DNA of 64,000 bases from positions 253,501-317,500 of the forward strand of contig NW_027325120.1 of NCBI RefSeq assembly GCF_028372415.1, given 5' to 3'. The notes under the pieces were generated by a model. The model had not been told where the DNA came from and searched no databases. It saw only the letters and a list, made by a program, of their open reading frames with translations. This document shows, in pieces, positions 10,305 through 21,486 of the stretch (positions within the stretch are counted from its first letter, which is position 1; every line of letters starts with the position of its first letter). This DNA is from Notamacropus eugenii (Eukaryota > Chordata > Mammalia > Diprotodontia > Macropodidae). The translations under genes were made by a program, and so were the position numbers.

Positions 10305-12856
10305 CTATTCGTCATCTCTTATAGTGCAATAGTATTCCATTACATTCATATACCATAATTTATTCAGCCATTCCCCAATGGATGGGCATTCCCTTGATTT
10401 CCACTTTTTGGCCACTACAAAGAGTGCTTCTATAAATATTTTTGTACATGTGTTACCCTTTCCCATTTTTATGATTTCTTGGGGGTACAATCCTGGAAGC
10501 GATATTGCTGGACCAAAGGGTATGTAAATTTTTGTAGCCCTTTGGGCACAGTTACAAATTGCTCTCCAGAATGAGTGGATGAGCTCACAGCTCCACCAAC
10601 AATGAATTAGTGTTCCAACTCTCCCAAATTCTCTCCAACATTTATCATCTTCCTGTTCTGTCATGACTGCTGATCTGATAGGTGTGATGTGGCACTTCAG
10701 AGCTGATTTTATTCTCATCTCTCTAATCAAAAGTGATTTAGAGCATTTTTATATAATTATAGATATCTTTAATTTCTTAATTTTAAAATTGCCTGCTCAT
10801 GTCCTTTAACCATTTATCAATTGGAGAAAGACTTGTATTTTTCTACATTTTACTCATTTCTCTATGTATTCTAGAAATGAGGCTTTATCTCCGAGATTAG
10901 CAGTACAAATTCGTTCCGAATAGACTACTTCCCTCAGAATTTTAGTTCCATTGGGTTTGCTTGTGCAAAAACTTTTCAGTTTAAAGTAATCAAAATTATC
11001 CGTCTTGTTTTTCACAATGTTTTCTATCTCTTCTTTAATCAAAAATTCTTCTCTTCTCCATAAATCTGATAAATAGGCTATTACTAGCTCCTCCAAGTTG
11101 TCCATGGAATCAATCTTTATACGTCGATCGTGTACTCATTTGCACGTTTTTCTTGTGCACGGTGTCAGGCATTGGTCTATGCCTAATTTGCACCACACTG
11201 TTATCCAGTTTTCCCAGCAGTTATTGTTGAACGGCGAGTTCTTATCCCTGAAGCTGGGGTCCTTGGGTTTATCAAACAGTAGATTGCTTACTGTGTCTTG
11301 AATACCTAGAATATTCCACTTGTATACCTTTCTGTTTCTTAGCCAGTACCAAGTGATTTTGATAATTGCTGCTTTATAATACAATTTGACATCTGGTAGC
11401 CCTAGGCCACCTTCTCTAGCATTTATTTCCATTAGTCCCTTTGATATTCTGGACCTTTTGCTCTTCCAAATGAATTTTGATATTAATTTATCCAAGTACA
11501 CAAAATAATTATCTGATAGTTTAATTGGCATGGCACTAAATATGTAAATTAATTTAAGTAGAATTGTCATTTTTATTATATTGGCTCGGCCTACCCATGA
11601 GCAACTGATATTTGTCTACTTACTTAGATCTGACTTTATTTGTACGAAAAGTGTCTTGTAATTGTGTTCATATAGTCCCTGAGTTTGTTTTGGCAGGTAA
11701 ACTCCCTAATGTTTTATAGTGTCTACCCTAGATTTAAATGGAATTTCTCTTTCTATCTCCTGTTGTTGGACTTCGTAGGTAATATATACAAATGCAGATG
11801 ATTTACCTTGATTTATTTTATAGCCTGCAACTTTGCCGAAGTTGTTTATTGTTTCAAGTAGTTTTTACTTGAATCTCTGGGATTCTCTAAGTATATAATC
11901 GTATCATCCGCAAAGACTGATAACTTAGTTTCTTCTTTGTCTATTCTTATTGTTTCAATTTCTTTAACTTGTCTAGTTGCTACATTTCTTGTACCATATT
12001 GAATAACAGTGGTTATAATGGACATCCTTGTTTCACCCCTGATATTATTGTGAATGCATTTAATTTATCACCTTTGCATATAATGCTTGCAGAAGGTTTT
12101 AGGTAAATACTGCTTATTATTTTATGGATAGTTCCTTTTATTCCCATGTTCTCCAGCGTTTTTAACAGGAATGGGTGTTGTATTTTGTTAGAAGCTTTTT
12201 CTGCATCTATTGAGATAATCATGTGGTTCTTGTTAGTTTTGTTGATGTGATCGATATTGCTAGTAGTTTTCTTAATATTGAACCGGACCTGCACTTCTGG
12301 TATGAATCCTATCTGATCATAATGTATCATTCTCATGATAAGATACTGTATTCGTTTTGTTAAAATCTCTTTTTAAATTTTTACATCTATATTCACTAGA
12401 GAAATTTGTCTTTAATTTTCTTTCTCTGTTTTGTCTCTTCCTGATTTAGGTATCACAACAATATTTTTGTTATAAAAAGAATTTGAGAGGACTGTTTCTT
12501 CCCTAATTTTAAAAAATAATATATATAATATTGGAATTAACTGTTCTTTAAATGTTTGATAGAATTCGATGGTCAATCCATCTGGCCCTGGAGATTTTTT
12601 CCTAGGGAGTTAATTAATGGCTTGTTCCATTTCTTTTTCTGAAATGAGGTTGTTTAGGTGTTCAACTTCCTCTTCTGTTAATCTGGGAAATTATTTTTTT
12701 CGTTAAATACGCATCCATCTCGGGAACAAAGTTGGACAAAGTAATTGCTAATTTTTGATTTAATTTCCCCCTCATTGGAGGTGAGTTCACCCCTTTTATT
12801 TTTGATATTAGTGATTTGATGTTTTTCTTTCTGTTTTTTAAATCAAATTGACCAAA
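10305..12856 (-). pseudogene. L1-A ORF2, reverse transcriptase and C-terminal part
   Basis: ORF2p provides the nicking and cDNA synthesis for L1 movement. Here the C-terminal open stretch (10305-10730) holds a cysteine-rich tail: DDKCWREFGRVGTLIHCWWS and WKSRECPSIGEWLNKLWYMN. The RT fragment at 12013-12336 reads HMIISIDAEKASNKIQHPFL, the family D-A-E-K-A-F-D-like block with changes. The catalytic block reads [11 protein letters not shown] near 11895-11930, so FADD is kept. The frame is broken in several places, and the HAL1 insertion at 12871 separates it from the endonuclease part. Confidence 0.85.
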
Positions 12857-12870
12857 GATTTATCAATTTT
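12857..12870. repeat. Left TSD of nested HAL1
   Basis: GATTTATCAATTTT is repeated exactly at 15577-15590. It is original L1 sequence: L1-B at about 62070 has GGTTTATCAATTTTG. Confidence 0.93.
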
Positions 12871-13857
12871 TTTAATTTCACCTTTAACATTCATTTTCAC
12901 AGAATTTTTGGGCTCCAAATTTTCTCCCCCCTTGTCCCCTCCCTCCACCCCAAAACACCGAGCATTCTAATTGCCCCCATCTCCACTCCGCTCTCTTCTC
13001 CATCATTCCTCTCTTCCCTTCTCTACATCCTCTCCTCTGTCCTGTTGGGCCAAATAACTTTCTATACCCCTTTACCTGTATTTCTTATTTTCTACCGGCA
13101 AGAACAGTACTTGAGAGTTATTCCTAAAACTTTGAGTTGCAACTTCTCTTCCTCCCTCCCTCCCCACCCCCTCCCTTTGGAAGGCAAGCAATTCAATATA
13201 GGCCAAATCTGTATAGTTTTGCAAATGACTTCCATAATAGTCGTGTTATATAAGACTAACTATATTTCCCTCCATCCTATCCTGCTTCCAATTACTTCTA
13301 TTCTCTCTTTTGATCCTGTCCCTCCCTGTGAGTGTCGACAGCAAATTGTACCCTCTTCCCCATGCCCTCCCTTCCATCGTCCCCCCCACCCTGTTTATCC
13401 GCTTGTTTCCCACCTTCCTGTATTGTAAGATAGGTTTTCATACCAAAATGAGTGTGGATTTTATTCCTTCCTTTGGTGGAATGTGATGAGAGTAAACTTC
13501 ATGTTTTTCACTCACCTCCCCTCTTTTTCCCCAAACTAAAAAGTCTTTTGCTTGCCTCTTTTATGAGAGATAATTTGCCCCATTCCATTTCTCCCTTTCT
13601 CCTCCCATATATTTCTCTCTCACTGCTTGATTTCATTTTTTTTAAGATATGATCCCATGTTATTCAATTCACTCTGCGCACTCTGTCTCTATGAGTGTGT
13701 GCGTGTGCATGTGCGTGTGTGTAATCCCACCAAGTACCCAGATACTGAATAGTCTCAAGAGTTACTAATATTATCTTTCCATGTAGGTATGTAAACAGTT
13801 CAACTTTTATAAGTCCCTTATGACTTCTCTTTGCTGTTTACCTTTTCATGCTTCTCT

Positions 13858-14742
13858 TCATTCTTGTGTTTGAAAGTCAAATTTTCTTTTCAGCTCTGGT
13901 CTTTTCATCAAGAATGCTTGAAAGTCCTCTATTTCATTGAAAGACCATTTTTTCCCCTGAAGTATTATACTCAGGTTTGCTGGGTAGGTGATTCTTGGTT
14001 TTAGTCCTAATTCCTTTGACTTCTGGAATATCCTATTCCATGCCCTTTGATCCCTTAATGTAGAAGCTGCTAGATCTTGTGTTATCCTGATTGTATTTCC
14101 ACAGTACTTGAATTGTTTCTTTCTAGCTGCTTGCAATATTTTCTCCTTGACCTGGGAATTCTGGAATTTGGCCACAATATTCCTAGGAGTTTTTCTTTTT
14201 GCATCTTTTTCAGGTGGTGATAGGTGGATTCTTTCAATAATTATTTTGCCTTCTGCTTCTAGAATATCAGGGCAGTTTTCCTTGATAATTTCATGAAAGA
14301 TGATGTCTAGACTCTTTTTTTGATCATGGCTTTCAGGTAGGCCCATAATTTTTAAATTGTCCCTCCTGGATCTATTTTCCAGGTCAGTTGTTTTTACAGT
14401 GAGATATTTCACATTATCTTCCATTTTTTCATTCTTTTGGTTTTGTTTTGTGATTTCTTGGTTTCTCATAAAGTCATTAGCCTCCATCTGTTCCATTCTA
14501 ATTTTGAAATAACTATTTTCTTCAGTGAGATTTTGGATCTCCTTTTTCATTTGGCTAATTCTACTTTTGAAAGCATTCTTCTCCTCATTGGCTTCTTGAA
14601 TCTCCTTTGCCAATTGAGTTAGCCTATTCTTCAGGGTGTTATTTTCTTCTGCATTTTTTTGGGTCTCCTTTAGCAGGGTGTTGATTTGTTGTTCATACTT
14701 AGCTTGCAAGTCTTGTATTGCTCTTCCCAGTTTTTCCTCCAC
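13858..14742 (-). CDS. HAL1 ORF1 protein (LINE ORF1p), largely open
   Basis: An open frame of 294 codons. Residues 1-110 form a coiled coil (LTEENSYFKIRMEQMEANDF), about 120-215 an RRM-like domain (SRRDNLKIMGLPESHDQK), and 215-290 the C-terminal nucleic-acid-binding domain (ARKKQFKYCGNTIRITQDLA), ending in FDFQTQE. The frame runs on upstream of this first Met without a stop to about 14850. The family start is further up, at MPRKGKK near 14955, and one base seems to be missing in between (near 14890), so the full ORF1 is interrupted once near its N-terminus. ORF1p is an RNA chaperone of the LINE particle in the cytoplasm. Confidence 0.85.
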   Translation of the reverse strand: MEEKLGRAIQDLQAKYEQQINTLLKETQKNAEENNTLKNRLTQLAKEIQEANEEKNAFKSRISQMKKEIQNLTEENSYFKIRMEQMEANDFMRNQEITKQNQKNEKMEDNVKYLTVKTTDLENRSRRDNLKIMGLPESHDQKKSLDIIFHEIIKENCPDILEAEGKIIIERIHLSPPEKDAKRKTPRNIVAKFQNSQVKEKILQAARKKQFKYCGNTIRITQDLAASTLRDQRAWNRIFQKSKELGLKPRITYPANLSIILQGKKWSFNEIEDFQAFLMKRPELKRKFDFQTQE

Positions 14743-14959
14743 CTCTCTAACACGATTTTGAAAATTGTTTGGGATCTTTACGACCTTTTCCCAGAACTGA
14801 TCCCATTGAGTGGGCTGGGATGTAGAAGCACTGACTTCCGTGTCTTCCCCTGATAGTGAGCACCACTCTTCCTCATCAGAAGGGAGGGGAGAGAAACCTG
14901 CTCACCAAGAAAGTAACCCTCTATAGTCTTGGTTTTTTTCCCTTTTCTGGGCATTTTCC

Positions 14960-15576
14960 CAGCCAGTGACTTGAGCTCTGAATATTCTCCTCACACCCAC
15001 CTGGCCTCCGGATTCTCCCAGCCAGTGCTTGGTGTCTGAGACTCAAATGCTGCTTCCCAGCCCCAGGGCTTTCGGTGGGGGCAGGGCCGCCTCATGGGCT
15101 GAGTTCCCTCGGGGTTTATGCGGAGACCTTCAACAATGGATCCAGGCTCCTGCCTGCTTGGGGAGCCCCGGTCTGCTCCCGCCTCCGCTGTTGCCTCCCA
15201 AGGGGGCCTGAGTATGGGGGCACCCTACTCCCTTCTCGACCCACCAAAGAGACCTTCTCACCGACCCCTGTCACCTGTGGGTGGAGGGACCCGCACGGCC
15301 GCTGGAGATCCCATCCCTGAAGTTCGCTCGGATCTGTTCCTCTCGGTGCTGGAGCCGGTGCAGGGCTGGGCTGGGCTTCTCGTCCGCAGTGCAACGGACC
15401 TTTTGCGAGAGGTTTGCAGGTCCCTCTGGAACAGAAATCTTATCCGCTCCACTATTTTGTGGCTTCTCCTGCTCCCGAATTTATTGGAGGCTCGTTACTA
15501 CAGATATTTCATCGGCTGTGGGTTCGGAGCTGGCGTATTTGTGTGTTTCTACTCTGCTATCTTGGCTCCACCCCCC
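14960..15576 (-). promoter_or_regulatory. HAL1 5' leader / probable internal promoter region
   Basis: A GC-rich block with many CpGs stands out against the AT-rich surroundings. L1-type elements carry their promoter inside the 5' leader; by position and composition this is the likely equivalent. It has open frames on both strands (for example 15118-15633 on the plus strand) that run across the HAL1/L1 junction, so they are not genes. Confidence 0.55.
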
Positions 15577-15590
15577 GATTTATCAATTTT
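15577..15590. repeat. Right TSD of nested HAL1
   Basis: An exact second copy of GATTTATCAATTTT. L1-A sequence resumes at once (ATTAGCTTTTTTCATAAAAG). Confidence 0.93.
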
Positions 15591-16761
15591 ATTAGCTTTT
15601 TTCATAAAAGCAACTATTGGTTTTATTAATTAATTCTATAGTTTTCTTCATTTCAATTTGACTCATGTCTCCTTTGGTTTTCAGTATTCCTAATTTGATA
15701 TTTATTTCTGGATTTCAATTTTTTCTTTTTGTGGCTTTTTCAGCAGCTTGGCCAAATCATTGATCTCCTCTTTCTCTATTTTATTTGTGTCGGCACTCAA
15801 AGATATAAATCTTTCCCTAAGAACTGCTTTTGCAGTATCTCATAAGATTTGGTAGATTGACTGATTATTGTCATTCTCTTAAATGAAGTCGTCGATTGTT
15901 TCTATGATTTGTTCTTTAACTTACTCCTTCCTTAGGATTTGATTATTAAGTTTCCAATTGTTTTTTGGTTTATCATCCCATGGTCTTTTTTTACACATAA
16001 TTTTTATTGCATTATGATCTGAGAAGTATGCACTGACTATCCCTGCCTTTCTGCACGGAATTGTGAGATTTTTATGTCCTAGTACATGGTCAATTTTTGT
16101 ATATGGAGCATGTACTGCTGAGGAAAAGGTATATTCCTACCTATTCCCATTACAGTTTCTCCAGAGATCTATCAAATGTACGTTATCCAGAGTTTTATTT
16201 ACCTCCTTAACCTCTTTCTTATTGATTTTGAGGTCAGATTTATCAAGTTCAGAGAGGGGGCGGTTGAGGTCCCCCGCTAGTATACTTTTGCTGTCTATTT
16301 CTTCCTGCAAGTCCCTCAACCCCTCCTCTAAGAATTTGGATGCTATACTATTTGGAGCATACATGTTTAGTAATGATTTTGCTTCATTGTCTATCGTGCC
16401 TTTTAGCAGAATATATTTTCCTTCCTTATGTCTTGATTGGATCTTTTTCTGCTTTTGCTTTGTCTGAGATTAGGATTCCTACTCCTGCTTTTCTTACATC
16501 AGCTGAAGCACCATATGTTCTTCTCCAACCTTTTACCTTCACCCTGTGTGTATTCCCCCGTTTCAAATGTGTTTTTTGTAAACAACATATTGTTGGGTTA
16601 TACCTTTTGATCCATTCTCCTCTCTGTCTCCGTCTTATGGAGTAGTTCATTCCATTCATATTCACAGATACGATTACAATCTGTGTATTTCCCTCCATTC
16701 TCTTTCCCACCATTTGTGCTTTTCGTTTTCCCATCTCCTTTCCCCCCTCAATAGTTTTCAC
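15591..16761 (-). pseudogene. L1-A ORF2, endonuclease part
   Basis: The N-terminal third of ORF2p, an APE-like endonuclease. The best open stretch, 16426-16761, reads MEGNTQIVIVSVNMNGMNYS, then TICCLQKTHLKRGNTHRVKV. The usual catalytic glutamate of the LQETHL motif is lysine here. A second stretch (16137-16364) reads LAGDLNRPLSELDKSDLKIN, keeping the GDLN block. Frames are broken between them. Confidence 0.85.
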
Positions 16762-17280
16762 TTTTCACCAGCACCTCCTGCAGCCTTCTCTTCCTTAATT
16801 TAGCCTCCTCCCCTTTACTCCCCTTTATTTTTGCTGCTTCTTCCCTCCCTTTTAGTTTCCCTTCTTCTATCTATCCCCTTCCCCTCCTACTGCCTATAGA
16901 GGTAGTAAGAATTATATACTTAATTAAGTTTATCATTCCTTCTTTGAATCAAATCACATGAGAGTACCTCTCAAACAATACTCCTCTCCCTCCTCTCTTT
17001 CCCTCTACTATAATTTTGTATTTCTTCCTGTGATATAATTTATCATTTTCTGCTTCCTCCTTTCATACCTCCTGTTACAATCCTTATGCATGCTTAAATC
17101 ATATTTTTATCATCACTTCACTTACTTTATACCCATTCCCTCTATGTACATTCCTTTTATATTTCATAATAGGTATACGATTCTCAAGATTGACAGGTAT
17201 CATCTTCCCTTATAGAGAGGTAAACAGTTTGCCCAAATTGAGTAACAAGTTTTTGTTTTTTCCCCCTGCTTACCTTTTTG
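16762..17280 (-). other. L1-A spacer between ORF1 and ORF2
   Basis: About 520 bases, pyrimidine-rich on the plus strand and hence purine-rich in sense. It matches the same interval of L1-B (63245-63780) and the middle of the half-L1 at 3270-3560. It is far longer than the roughly 60-base spacer of human L1. Confidence 0.75.
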
Positions 17281-18250
17281 TGACTCCTGGGACTTGCATT
17301 TGGAGATCAAATTTTCTATTAAGTTCTAGAGCTTTTGTCAGGAATGTCTGGAAATCCCTTACTCCTCTCATTGACCATCTCCTTGTCTGACATGTTATGC
17401 TGTATTTTGCTGGTTAGTTGAGCCTTGGTTGTAGTCCCAGTTCCTTTGACTTATAGAAAATCATATTCCTATTCCTTAAATCTTTTAATGTAGAAGCTGC
17501 GAGGTCCTGTGTGATCCTGACTGTAGCTTCTTGATATTTGAGTGGTTTCTGTTTGGCTGCCTGTGATATTTTCTCCTTCACTTCATAGTGTTGGAATATG
17601 TTGGGCTTTTGAGTTTGGTATCCCTTTCAGAAGGTGAATGGTGGAATCTTTCGATGACTGTTTTACATTCTGGATATAGCACTTGTGGGCAGTTTTCCTT
17701 GATGATTGTCTGGAAGATATTGTCCAGAATCTTTTTTTTTTTCATCGTGGCTTTCTGGCAGGCCAATTATTCTTAAATTTTCTCTCCTGGATCTATTTTC
17801 CAGGTCAGTTGTTGTTCCAATTAGATATTTTACATTTTCTTCTATCTTTTCAATCTTTACATTTTGTTTGACTGATTCTTGCTGTCTCATAGAGTCATTA
17901 GTTTCTACCTGCCCATTTCTTATCTTTATCATATTGGTTTCTTCCGTTAACTTTTGCATCTCCTTTTCCATCTGTCCAATTATTCCTTTTAAGGAATTAT
18001 TTTCTCCAGTTAGTTCTTGGACTTCCTTGTCCATTTGTTCAATTTTCCTTTTTACAGAGATGTTCTCATCAGTGAATTCTGTTTCATACTTTTAAAATCA
18101 TTGGCCAGTTTTTCTGCTATTTCCTTCGTCAACTGTTCCAGGAGAACTATCTGTGCATGTGAGGAGTTCGTGGTCCTTTCTGAAGTTTCAGATGGGAGTA
18201 CAGTCTCACTACTGGACTCTTTGGTTTTCTTTGGTCCTTGTCCCCATAGA
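17280..18250 (-). pseudogene. L1-A ORF1 remnant
   Basis: The coiled coil and the start of the RRM are clear at 17663-18034 (NSLKGIIGQMEKEMQKLTEE, then RSRRENLRIIGLPESHDEKK). Downstream pieces such as 17578-17766 keep SERDTKLKSP. It belongs to a different ORF1 lineage from the HAL1 at 13.9 kb. Frameshifts split it into at least three frames. Confidence 0.8.
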
Positions 18251-19025
18251 AGCAGTCTTTTGGGTTTTTTTGCCCTTGTTTTGCTTTTTCCTGTTCGTGA
18301 TAGCGATTGTGTTTTGTGGCTTCTGGTTCTTTCAGTTAGAAGCCATAGGACTTGGTGTTGAGCTGACCTGGTGTGAAAAAGTTAAGGGCAGATGCCTTTT
18401 TATCTTTTTGGTTTTTGTTTCCCTGAATCATTCCTGGGGCTAGCTTGTGAAGCATGGGGGAGAGGTGATCTGGTCCTGGAAGATCTCCTCAACTCAGCTG
18501 AGGCAAAGGCAATCTCAGGGCTTGGTGATCCTGGCTGCCCTATTGTCTTCTCGTTTCCACTGGAACACTGAGGCACACCTATAACCTAGTCGGAGTTTCC
18601 ACTCCTCCTGAGGCTCCTCTCCTAGTGCTGAGGTATACCTTGGTCCTAGCGTGATTTTCCACTGACATGTGACCCCTCTCCTTCAGGTTTGCCTCTGCCA
18701 CCGTAGGAGGGATCTCCTTTAGCTATTTTCCTAGCCTCAGGTTTTATGAGACTATTTGCCCCTCTGCTTTTCCCACTGATCCAGGATTTTTCTAGGGAAG
18801 TATTTTATGGTTCTTTGAGGTCATGAAGGGGGAAGAGAGAGCATTTACTGATCTCTCTGCCATCCTGGCTCCTGGGAGTTCAGGTAGGTGACTTACAGAT
18901 GTTTAGTCTGGAGGCTAAAAGTCTGAGGAGCTGCTGTGGCTCAAAGGCTTTCACTCACTCGGCTCTGTTGGTCTCTCACCCTGGTCTATTGCTCCAATGT
19001 TCTGCTGGCTGCTGCCTCAGGTCTC
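18250..19025 (-). other. L1-A 5' leader
   Basis: A GC-richer leader. A GGAGCCAGGATGGCAGAGAG motif lies at about 18870-18850, the same motif that starts the HAL1s. About 150 more bases lie upstream before the TSD at 19026, so the true 5' end is beyond the motif or includes extra sequence. Confidence 0.6.
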
Positions 19026-19410
19026 CCAAAGGATGTTCTTAACCTTGATTGTGCCATCAAATATGAGTGTTACATTTTAATGATTAAGAATAGTGACAAT
19101 CCTTTCATGATGTAACATCTTCACATCTTGTCTTCCCTTTTCCTTTATTTATCCTCAAGTAATCAATCAGGCATTTATTAACCTCCTAATATGTGTCAGG
19201 CACTGGGTTCACATATAATCATGGTTGAAAGAAAAAGTAAAAAATTTCTAGCCTCAAGAAATTTTTATTCTATTGGTGGAAGGTGAGAGAATCATATATA
19301 AATGTGTCGAAACAGTCACATACGCCAAAGAAAAATCAGATAAATATGTGGTAGGTTGGTTAGGGACTAACCTTGAGGAAATAGATTAAGGTATCATGTA
19401 GAAGGTGGTA
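19026..19410. repeat. Old duplicated segment, copy 2, right part
   Basis: Continues the match to 6920-7290 after L1-A. It includes CTTAACCTTG, an L2-type tail (CAATCAGGCATTTATTAACC and TGTGTCAGGCACTGGG; minus strand), CATATATAAATGTGT and ATCATGTAGAAGGTGGTACT. The match stops at about 19412, where an L1 fragment begins. Confidence 0.65.
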
Positions 19411-19415
19411 CTTGT

Positions 19416-19695
19416 CATTTTCCTTTTCCGACCTGTTAATTAATGTAATGGGACTGGGATGGTAGCTCAGAGTAATTTTAATTTGCATTTCTCCAATTAA
19501 AGTTGATTTAGACCATTTTTTCATGTGACTATAGATAATTTTAATCACTTTATCTGAAAACTGACTGTTCATATCTTTTGATCCTTTATATTTTGCAGAA
19601 TGGCTTATTTCTATAAATTTGACTCAGTTCTCTATGTATTTGAGAAATGATGTCTTCATTAGAAAAAAAATTACATTTTTTCACAGTACTGATTG
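19416..19695 (-). mobile_element. L1 ORF2 C-terminal/3' fragment
   Basis: Antisense to the ORF2 end. CTGAAAACTGACTGTTCATATC and CTCAGTTCTCTATGTATTTG match 10.8 kb in L1-A and 60.0 kb in L1-B. Its own 3' end is missing, unusual for LINEs, so a later deletion or rearrangement is likely at 19412-19416. Confidence 0.75.
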
Positions 19696-19989
19696 CAATG
19701 TTTTTTCCCTCCATCCTCTTTTTTATCTGTTAATCTTGCCTCTCCTTTTACCTTGTCCATTCTGAAGTGTTTTGCTTCTGAATTTTAACCCCCAATCCAT
19801 GTTCACCTCTATCAGTCCCTTTCCACTATTTTAATCCCTTTACCTTTCTACTTTCCTTATAAGTTGGATTTCTATATCCAACTGAGTGTGTATATTACTC
19901 CCCCTTTGAACCAATTCTGATGAGAGAAATGTTCAAGTGCTTCCCCTTACCTCCTCTACCTTCTGTACAAAAAAAAAAAAATTTCATGC
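19695..19989 (-). mobile_element. LINE (HAL1/L1) post-ORF1 region, left of CKMT1 retrocopy
   Basis: GAGTGTGTATATTACTCCCC and TGATGAGAGAAATGTTCAAG match the post-ORF1 region of HAL1s (13440-13500). It ends in A14 and TTTCATGC, the block that precedes the ORF1 stop region in HAL1s. The element resumes at 21487. Confidence 0.65.
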
Positions 19990-21486
19990 TTTTTTTTTTA
20001 ACAAGAGGGTTTTTATTGGGTCACGGGTCAGATTCACAGTTGGTAGGAGATGGTATTAGATGAGTAATTATCTGAGAGCTTCGGAGAATCTAAGGGTCAT
20101 TGGAAAGCTGAGTCTTGGTGTTGACAATGGGTACAGGCATACGAACATCCTGTATTGTCTCTAGTGGCCACACGCAGTCATTTAGATAGTTGACACCATC
20201 AGTATCAAACTGTACCAGCTACACCTCTGATTTGCCTAGCTGACCTAAGGTGGAAATGTCAAAAGTGCTACTTGTAGCTGCTGTGTCCACCTCACCACTT
20301 CCATGTTTTTGTAGCCTTAGGTTCTCTAAGATCTTATTGACTGTCTTTGCTTAACAACGGCAGTTTGATATGTACTCCTGTTCGAAATTCAGTTCCCAAA
20401 TCAGAAGCGCAAGTCAGGATGTAACCCAAACGCTCATTCCACAGGAACTCCCAGTCATGTTCTTGGGTTACATGTTCCACCTCCTTGAGCCCCTGGCAGA
20501 ATCTCTCAAACACTGTTTTCATGTTGCCACCCTTCTCCATTGAGATGACCCATGTATGATTTGTCTCATTCACCCAGATCAAGAAGATTTTTTCATTGTT
20601 GTGCGAGATTCCTCGAGCATCTGGACAGTCCCGGGCCATTCCTGTTGCTGTCAGCAAAGGAGATACAGGGATGTCAAATAGGAAGTGTTCCTCAATAAGT
20701 TGCTGTTGCTCAGCCTCAGTCATCTCACTGAGTCGTTAATATTGTCCAGCCAGGGCACTCTGCAGGCCACTCTGTGCATCCACTACAACTCGTTCCACCT
20801 CCTGTCACTCAACCCTTGTACAGGCAGGAAGTAGACTGAGTCCCCTGATGCTTCGGCCAGTCTGGACTCCTGAGGATAATACATACCTCTCCTCAAAGTG
20901 ACAAGCTCGGATCTTACTGACATCCAAATCTGTGGTATGCTTCATTGTTTGAGGATCATAGCCATTATGTCTTTCTTGGATCACTGGGTCAAAAAGCTCA
21001 ACAAATATCTCGTAGGTGTCTTCATCTCCAGCTAGCATGCCAACAGTCTTGATGAGAGTGTGACGCGGGTTGTGCGCACCAGTCTGGATACGCGGGTCTA
21101 TTGTCCATCCTGGGGGCGTGTTCTTGTCACAGAGTCAGGCATAAACAACTGGAGTTAGGTGACTAGCCATGGAGTTGTTATGTTTTCGAAGGTCAGGGTA
21201 CTATGCACGGGGTGGATATAGACTTCTTTGCTTGCCAGAGGCTCGTAATAGGTCGGGACGGAGCAGATACCCAGCAGCTAGAGACCCTGTGCAGGCCACA
21301 GTAAGAAGCCTGAGTCCTGGGCGGGCAGAGAATAATCTGGAGAAGGAACTAGCTATAGTGTGGTGCCCAGGTACTCGATCTGGGAGTTAGAGCTGGAGCT
21401 GGGGCCCAAAGTGAACCAGAGGCTGAAAACTAGATCTGTAGCTGAAAGGGGGCCAGGGATGGGCGAGAAACGATGTTGGAGCAGAA
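19990..21486 (-). pseudogene. CKMT1: CKMT1 processed pseudogene (mitochondrial creatine kinase)
   Basis: An intronless minus-strand copy with a poly(A) (T run 19990-19999), an AATAAA signal about 15 bases inside it, and a coding match from about 21356 to 20103 (about 418 codons, the normal length). Recognised pieces: SARPGLRLL and SLAAGYLLRP (mitochondrial presequence), [87 protein letters not shown] and [20 protein letters not shown]. The catalytic CPSNLGTGLRAG stretch has lost the active-site context ([12 protein letters not shown]). The start codon reads ATA, with internal stops and frame changes. The functional enzyme makes phosphocreatine in the mitochondrial intermembrane space. It was made by LINE machinery and sits inside an older LINE. 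Confidence 0.93.

Larger units (their letters stand above)
12871..15576 (-). mobile_element. HAL1 nested in L1-A, full length
   Basis: The 2706-base element is inserted in the ORF2 of L1-A in the same orientation, between exact 14-bp TSDs. In sense order it has a GC- and CpG-richer 5' leader beginning with GGAGCCAAGATAGCAGAGTA at 15570, an ORF1 of L1 type (to 13858), a GT-rich tract (13690-13725), and a 3' UTR ending in GAATGTTAAAGGTGAAATTA. There is no ORF2, which defines half-L1 elements; they are thought to rely on ORF2p from L1. The ORF1 has few breaks, so this is a comparatively young copy. Confidence 0.93.
9797..19025 (-). mobile_element. L1-A: full-length L1, split by a nested HAL1
   Basis: The minus-strand L1 starts (5') at about 19025 and ends (3') at about 9797. 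Flanks CCAAAGGATATTCTT (9782-9796) and CCAAAGGATGTTCTT (19026-19040) form a 15-bp TSD with one difference. Without the 2.7-kb HAL1 it is about 6.5 kb. In sense order it holds a 5' leader (19025-18250), ORF1 (about 18250-17280), a long spacer (17280-16760), ORF2 endonuclease (16760-15590), the HAL1 insertion, then ORF2 reverse transcriptase and C-terminus (12856-10305) and a 3' UTR with a (CA)n tract. Frameshifts and stops occur in both ORFs, so it cannot move. Confidence 0.88.

Noticed and set aside
15118-15633. A 171-codon plus-strand open frame
   Set aside because: It is antisense to the HAL1 leader and runs across the HAL1/TSD/L1 junction, so it cannot predate the insertion. High GC explains the lack of stops.
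20334-21038. A working creatine kinase gene
   Set aside because: No introns, a poly(A) tail, a changed start codon, internal stops and a damaged active-site stretch show a processed pseudogene.
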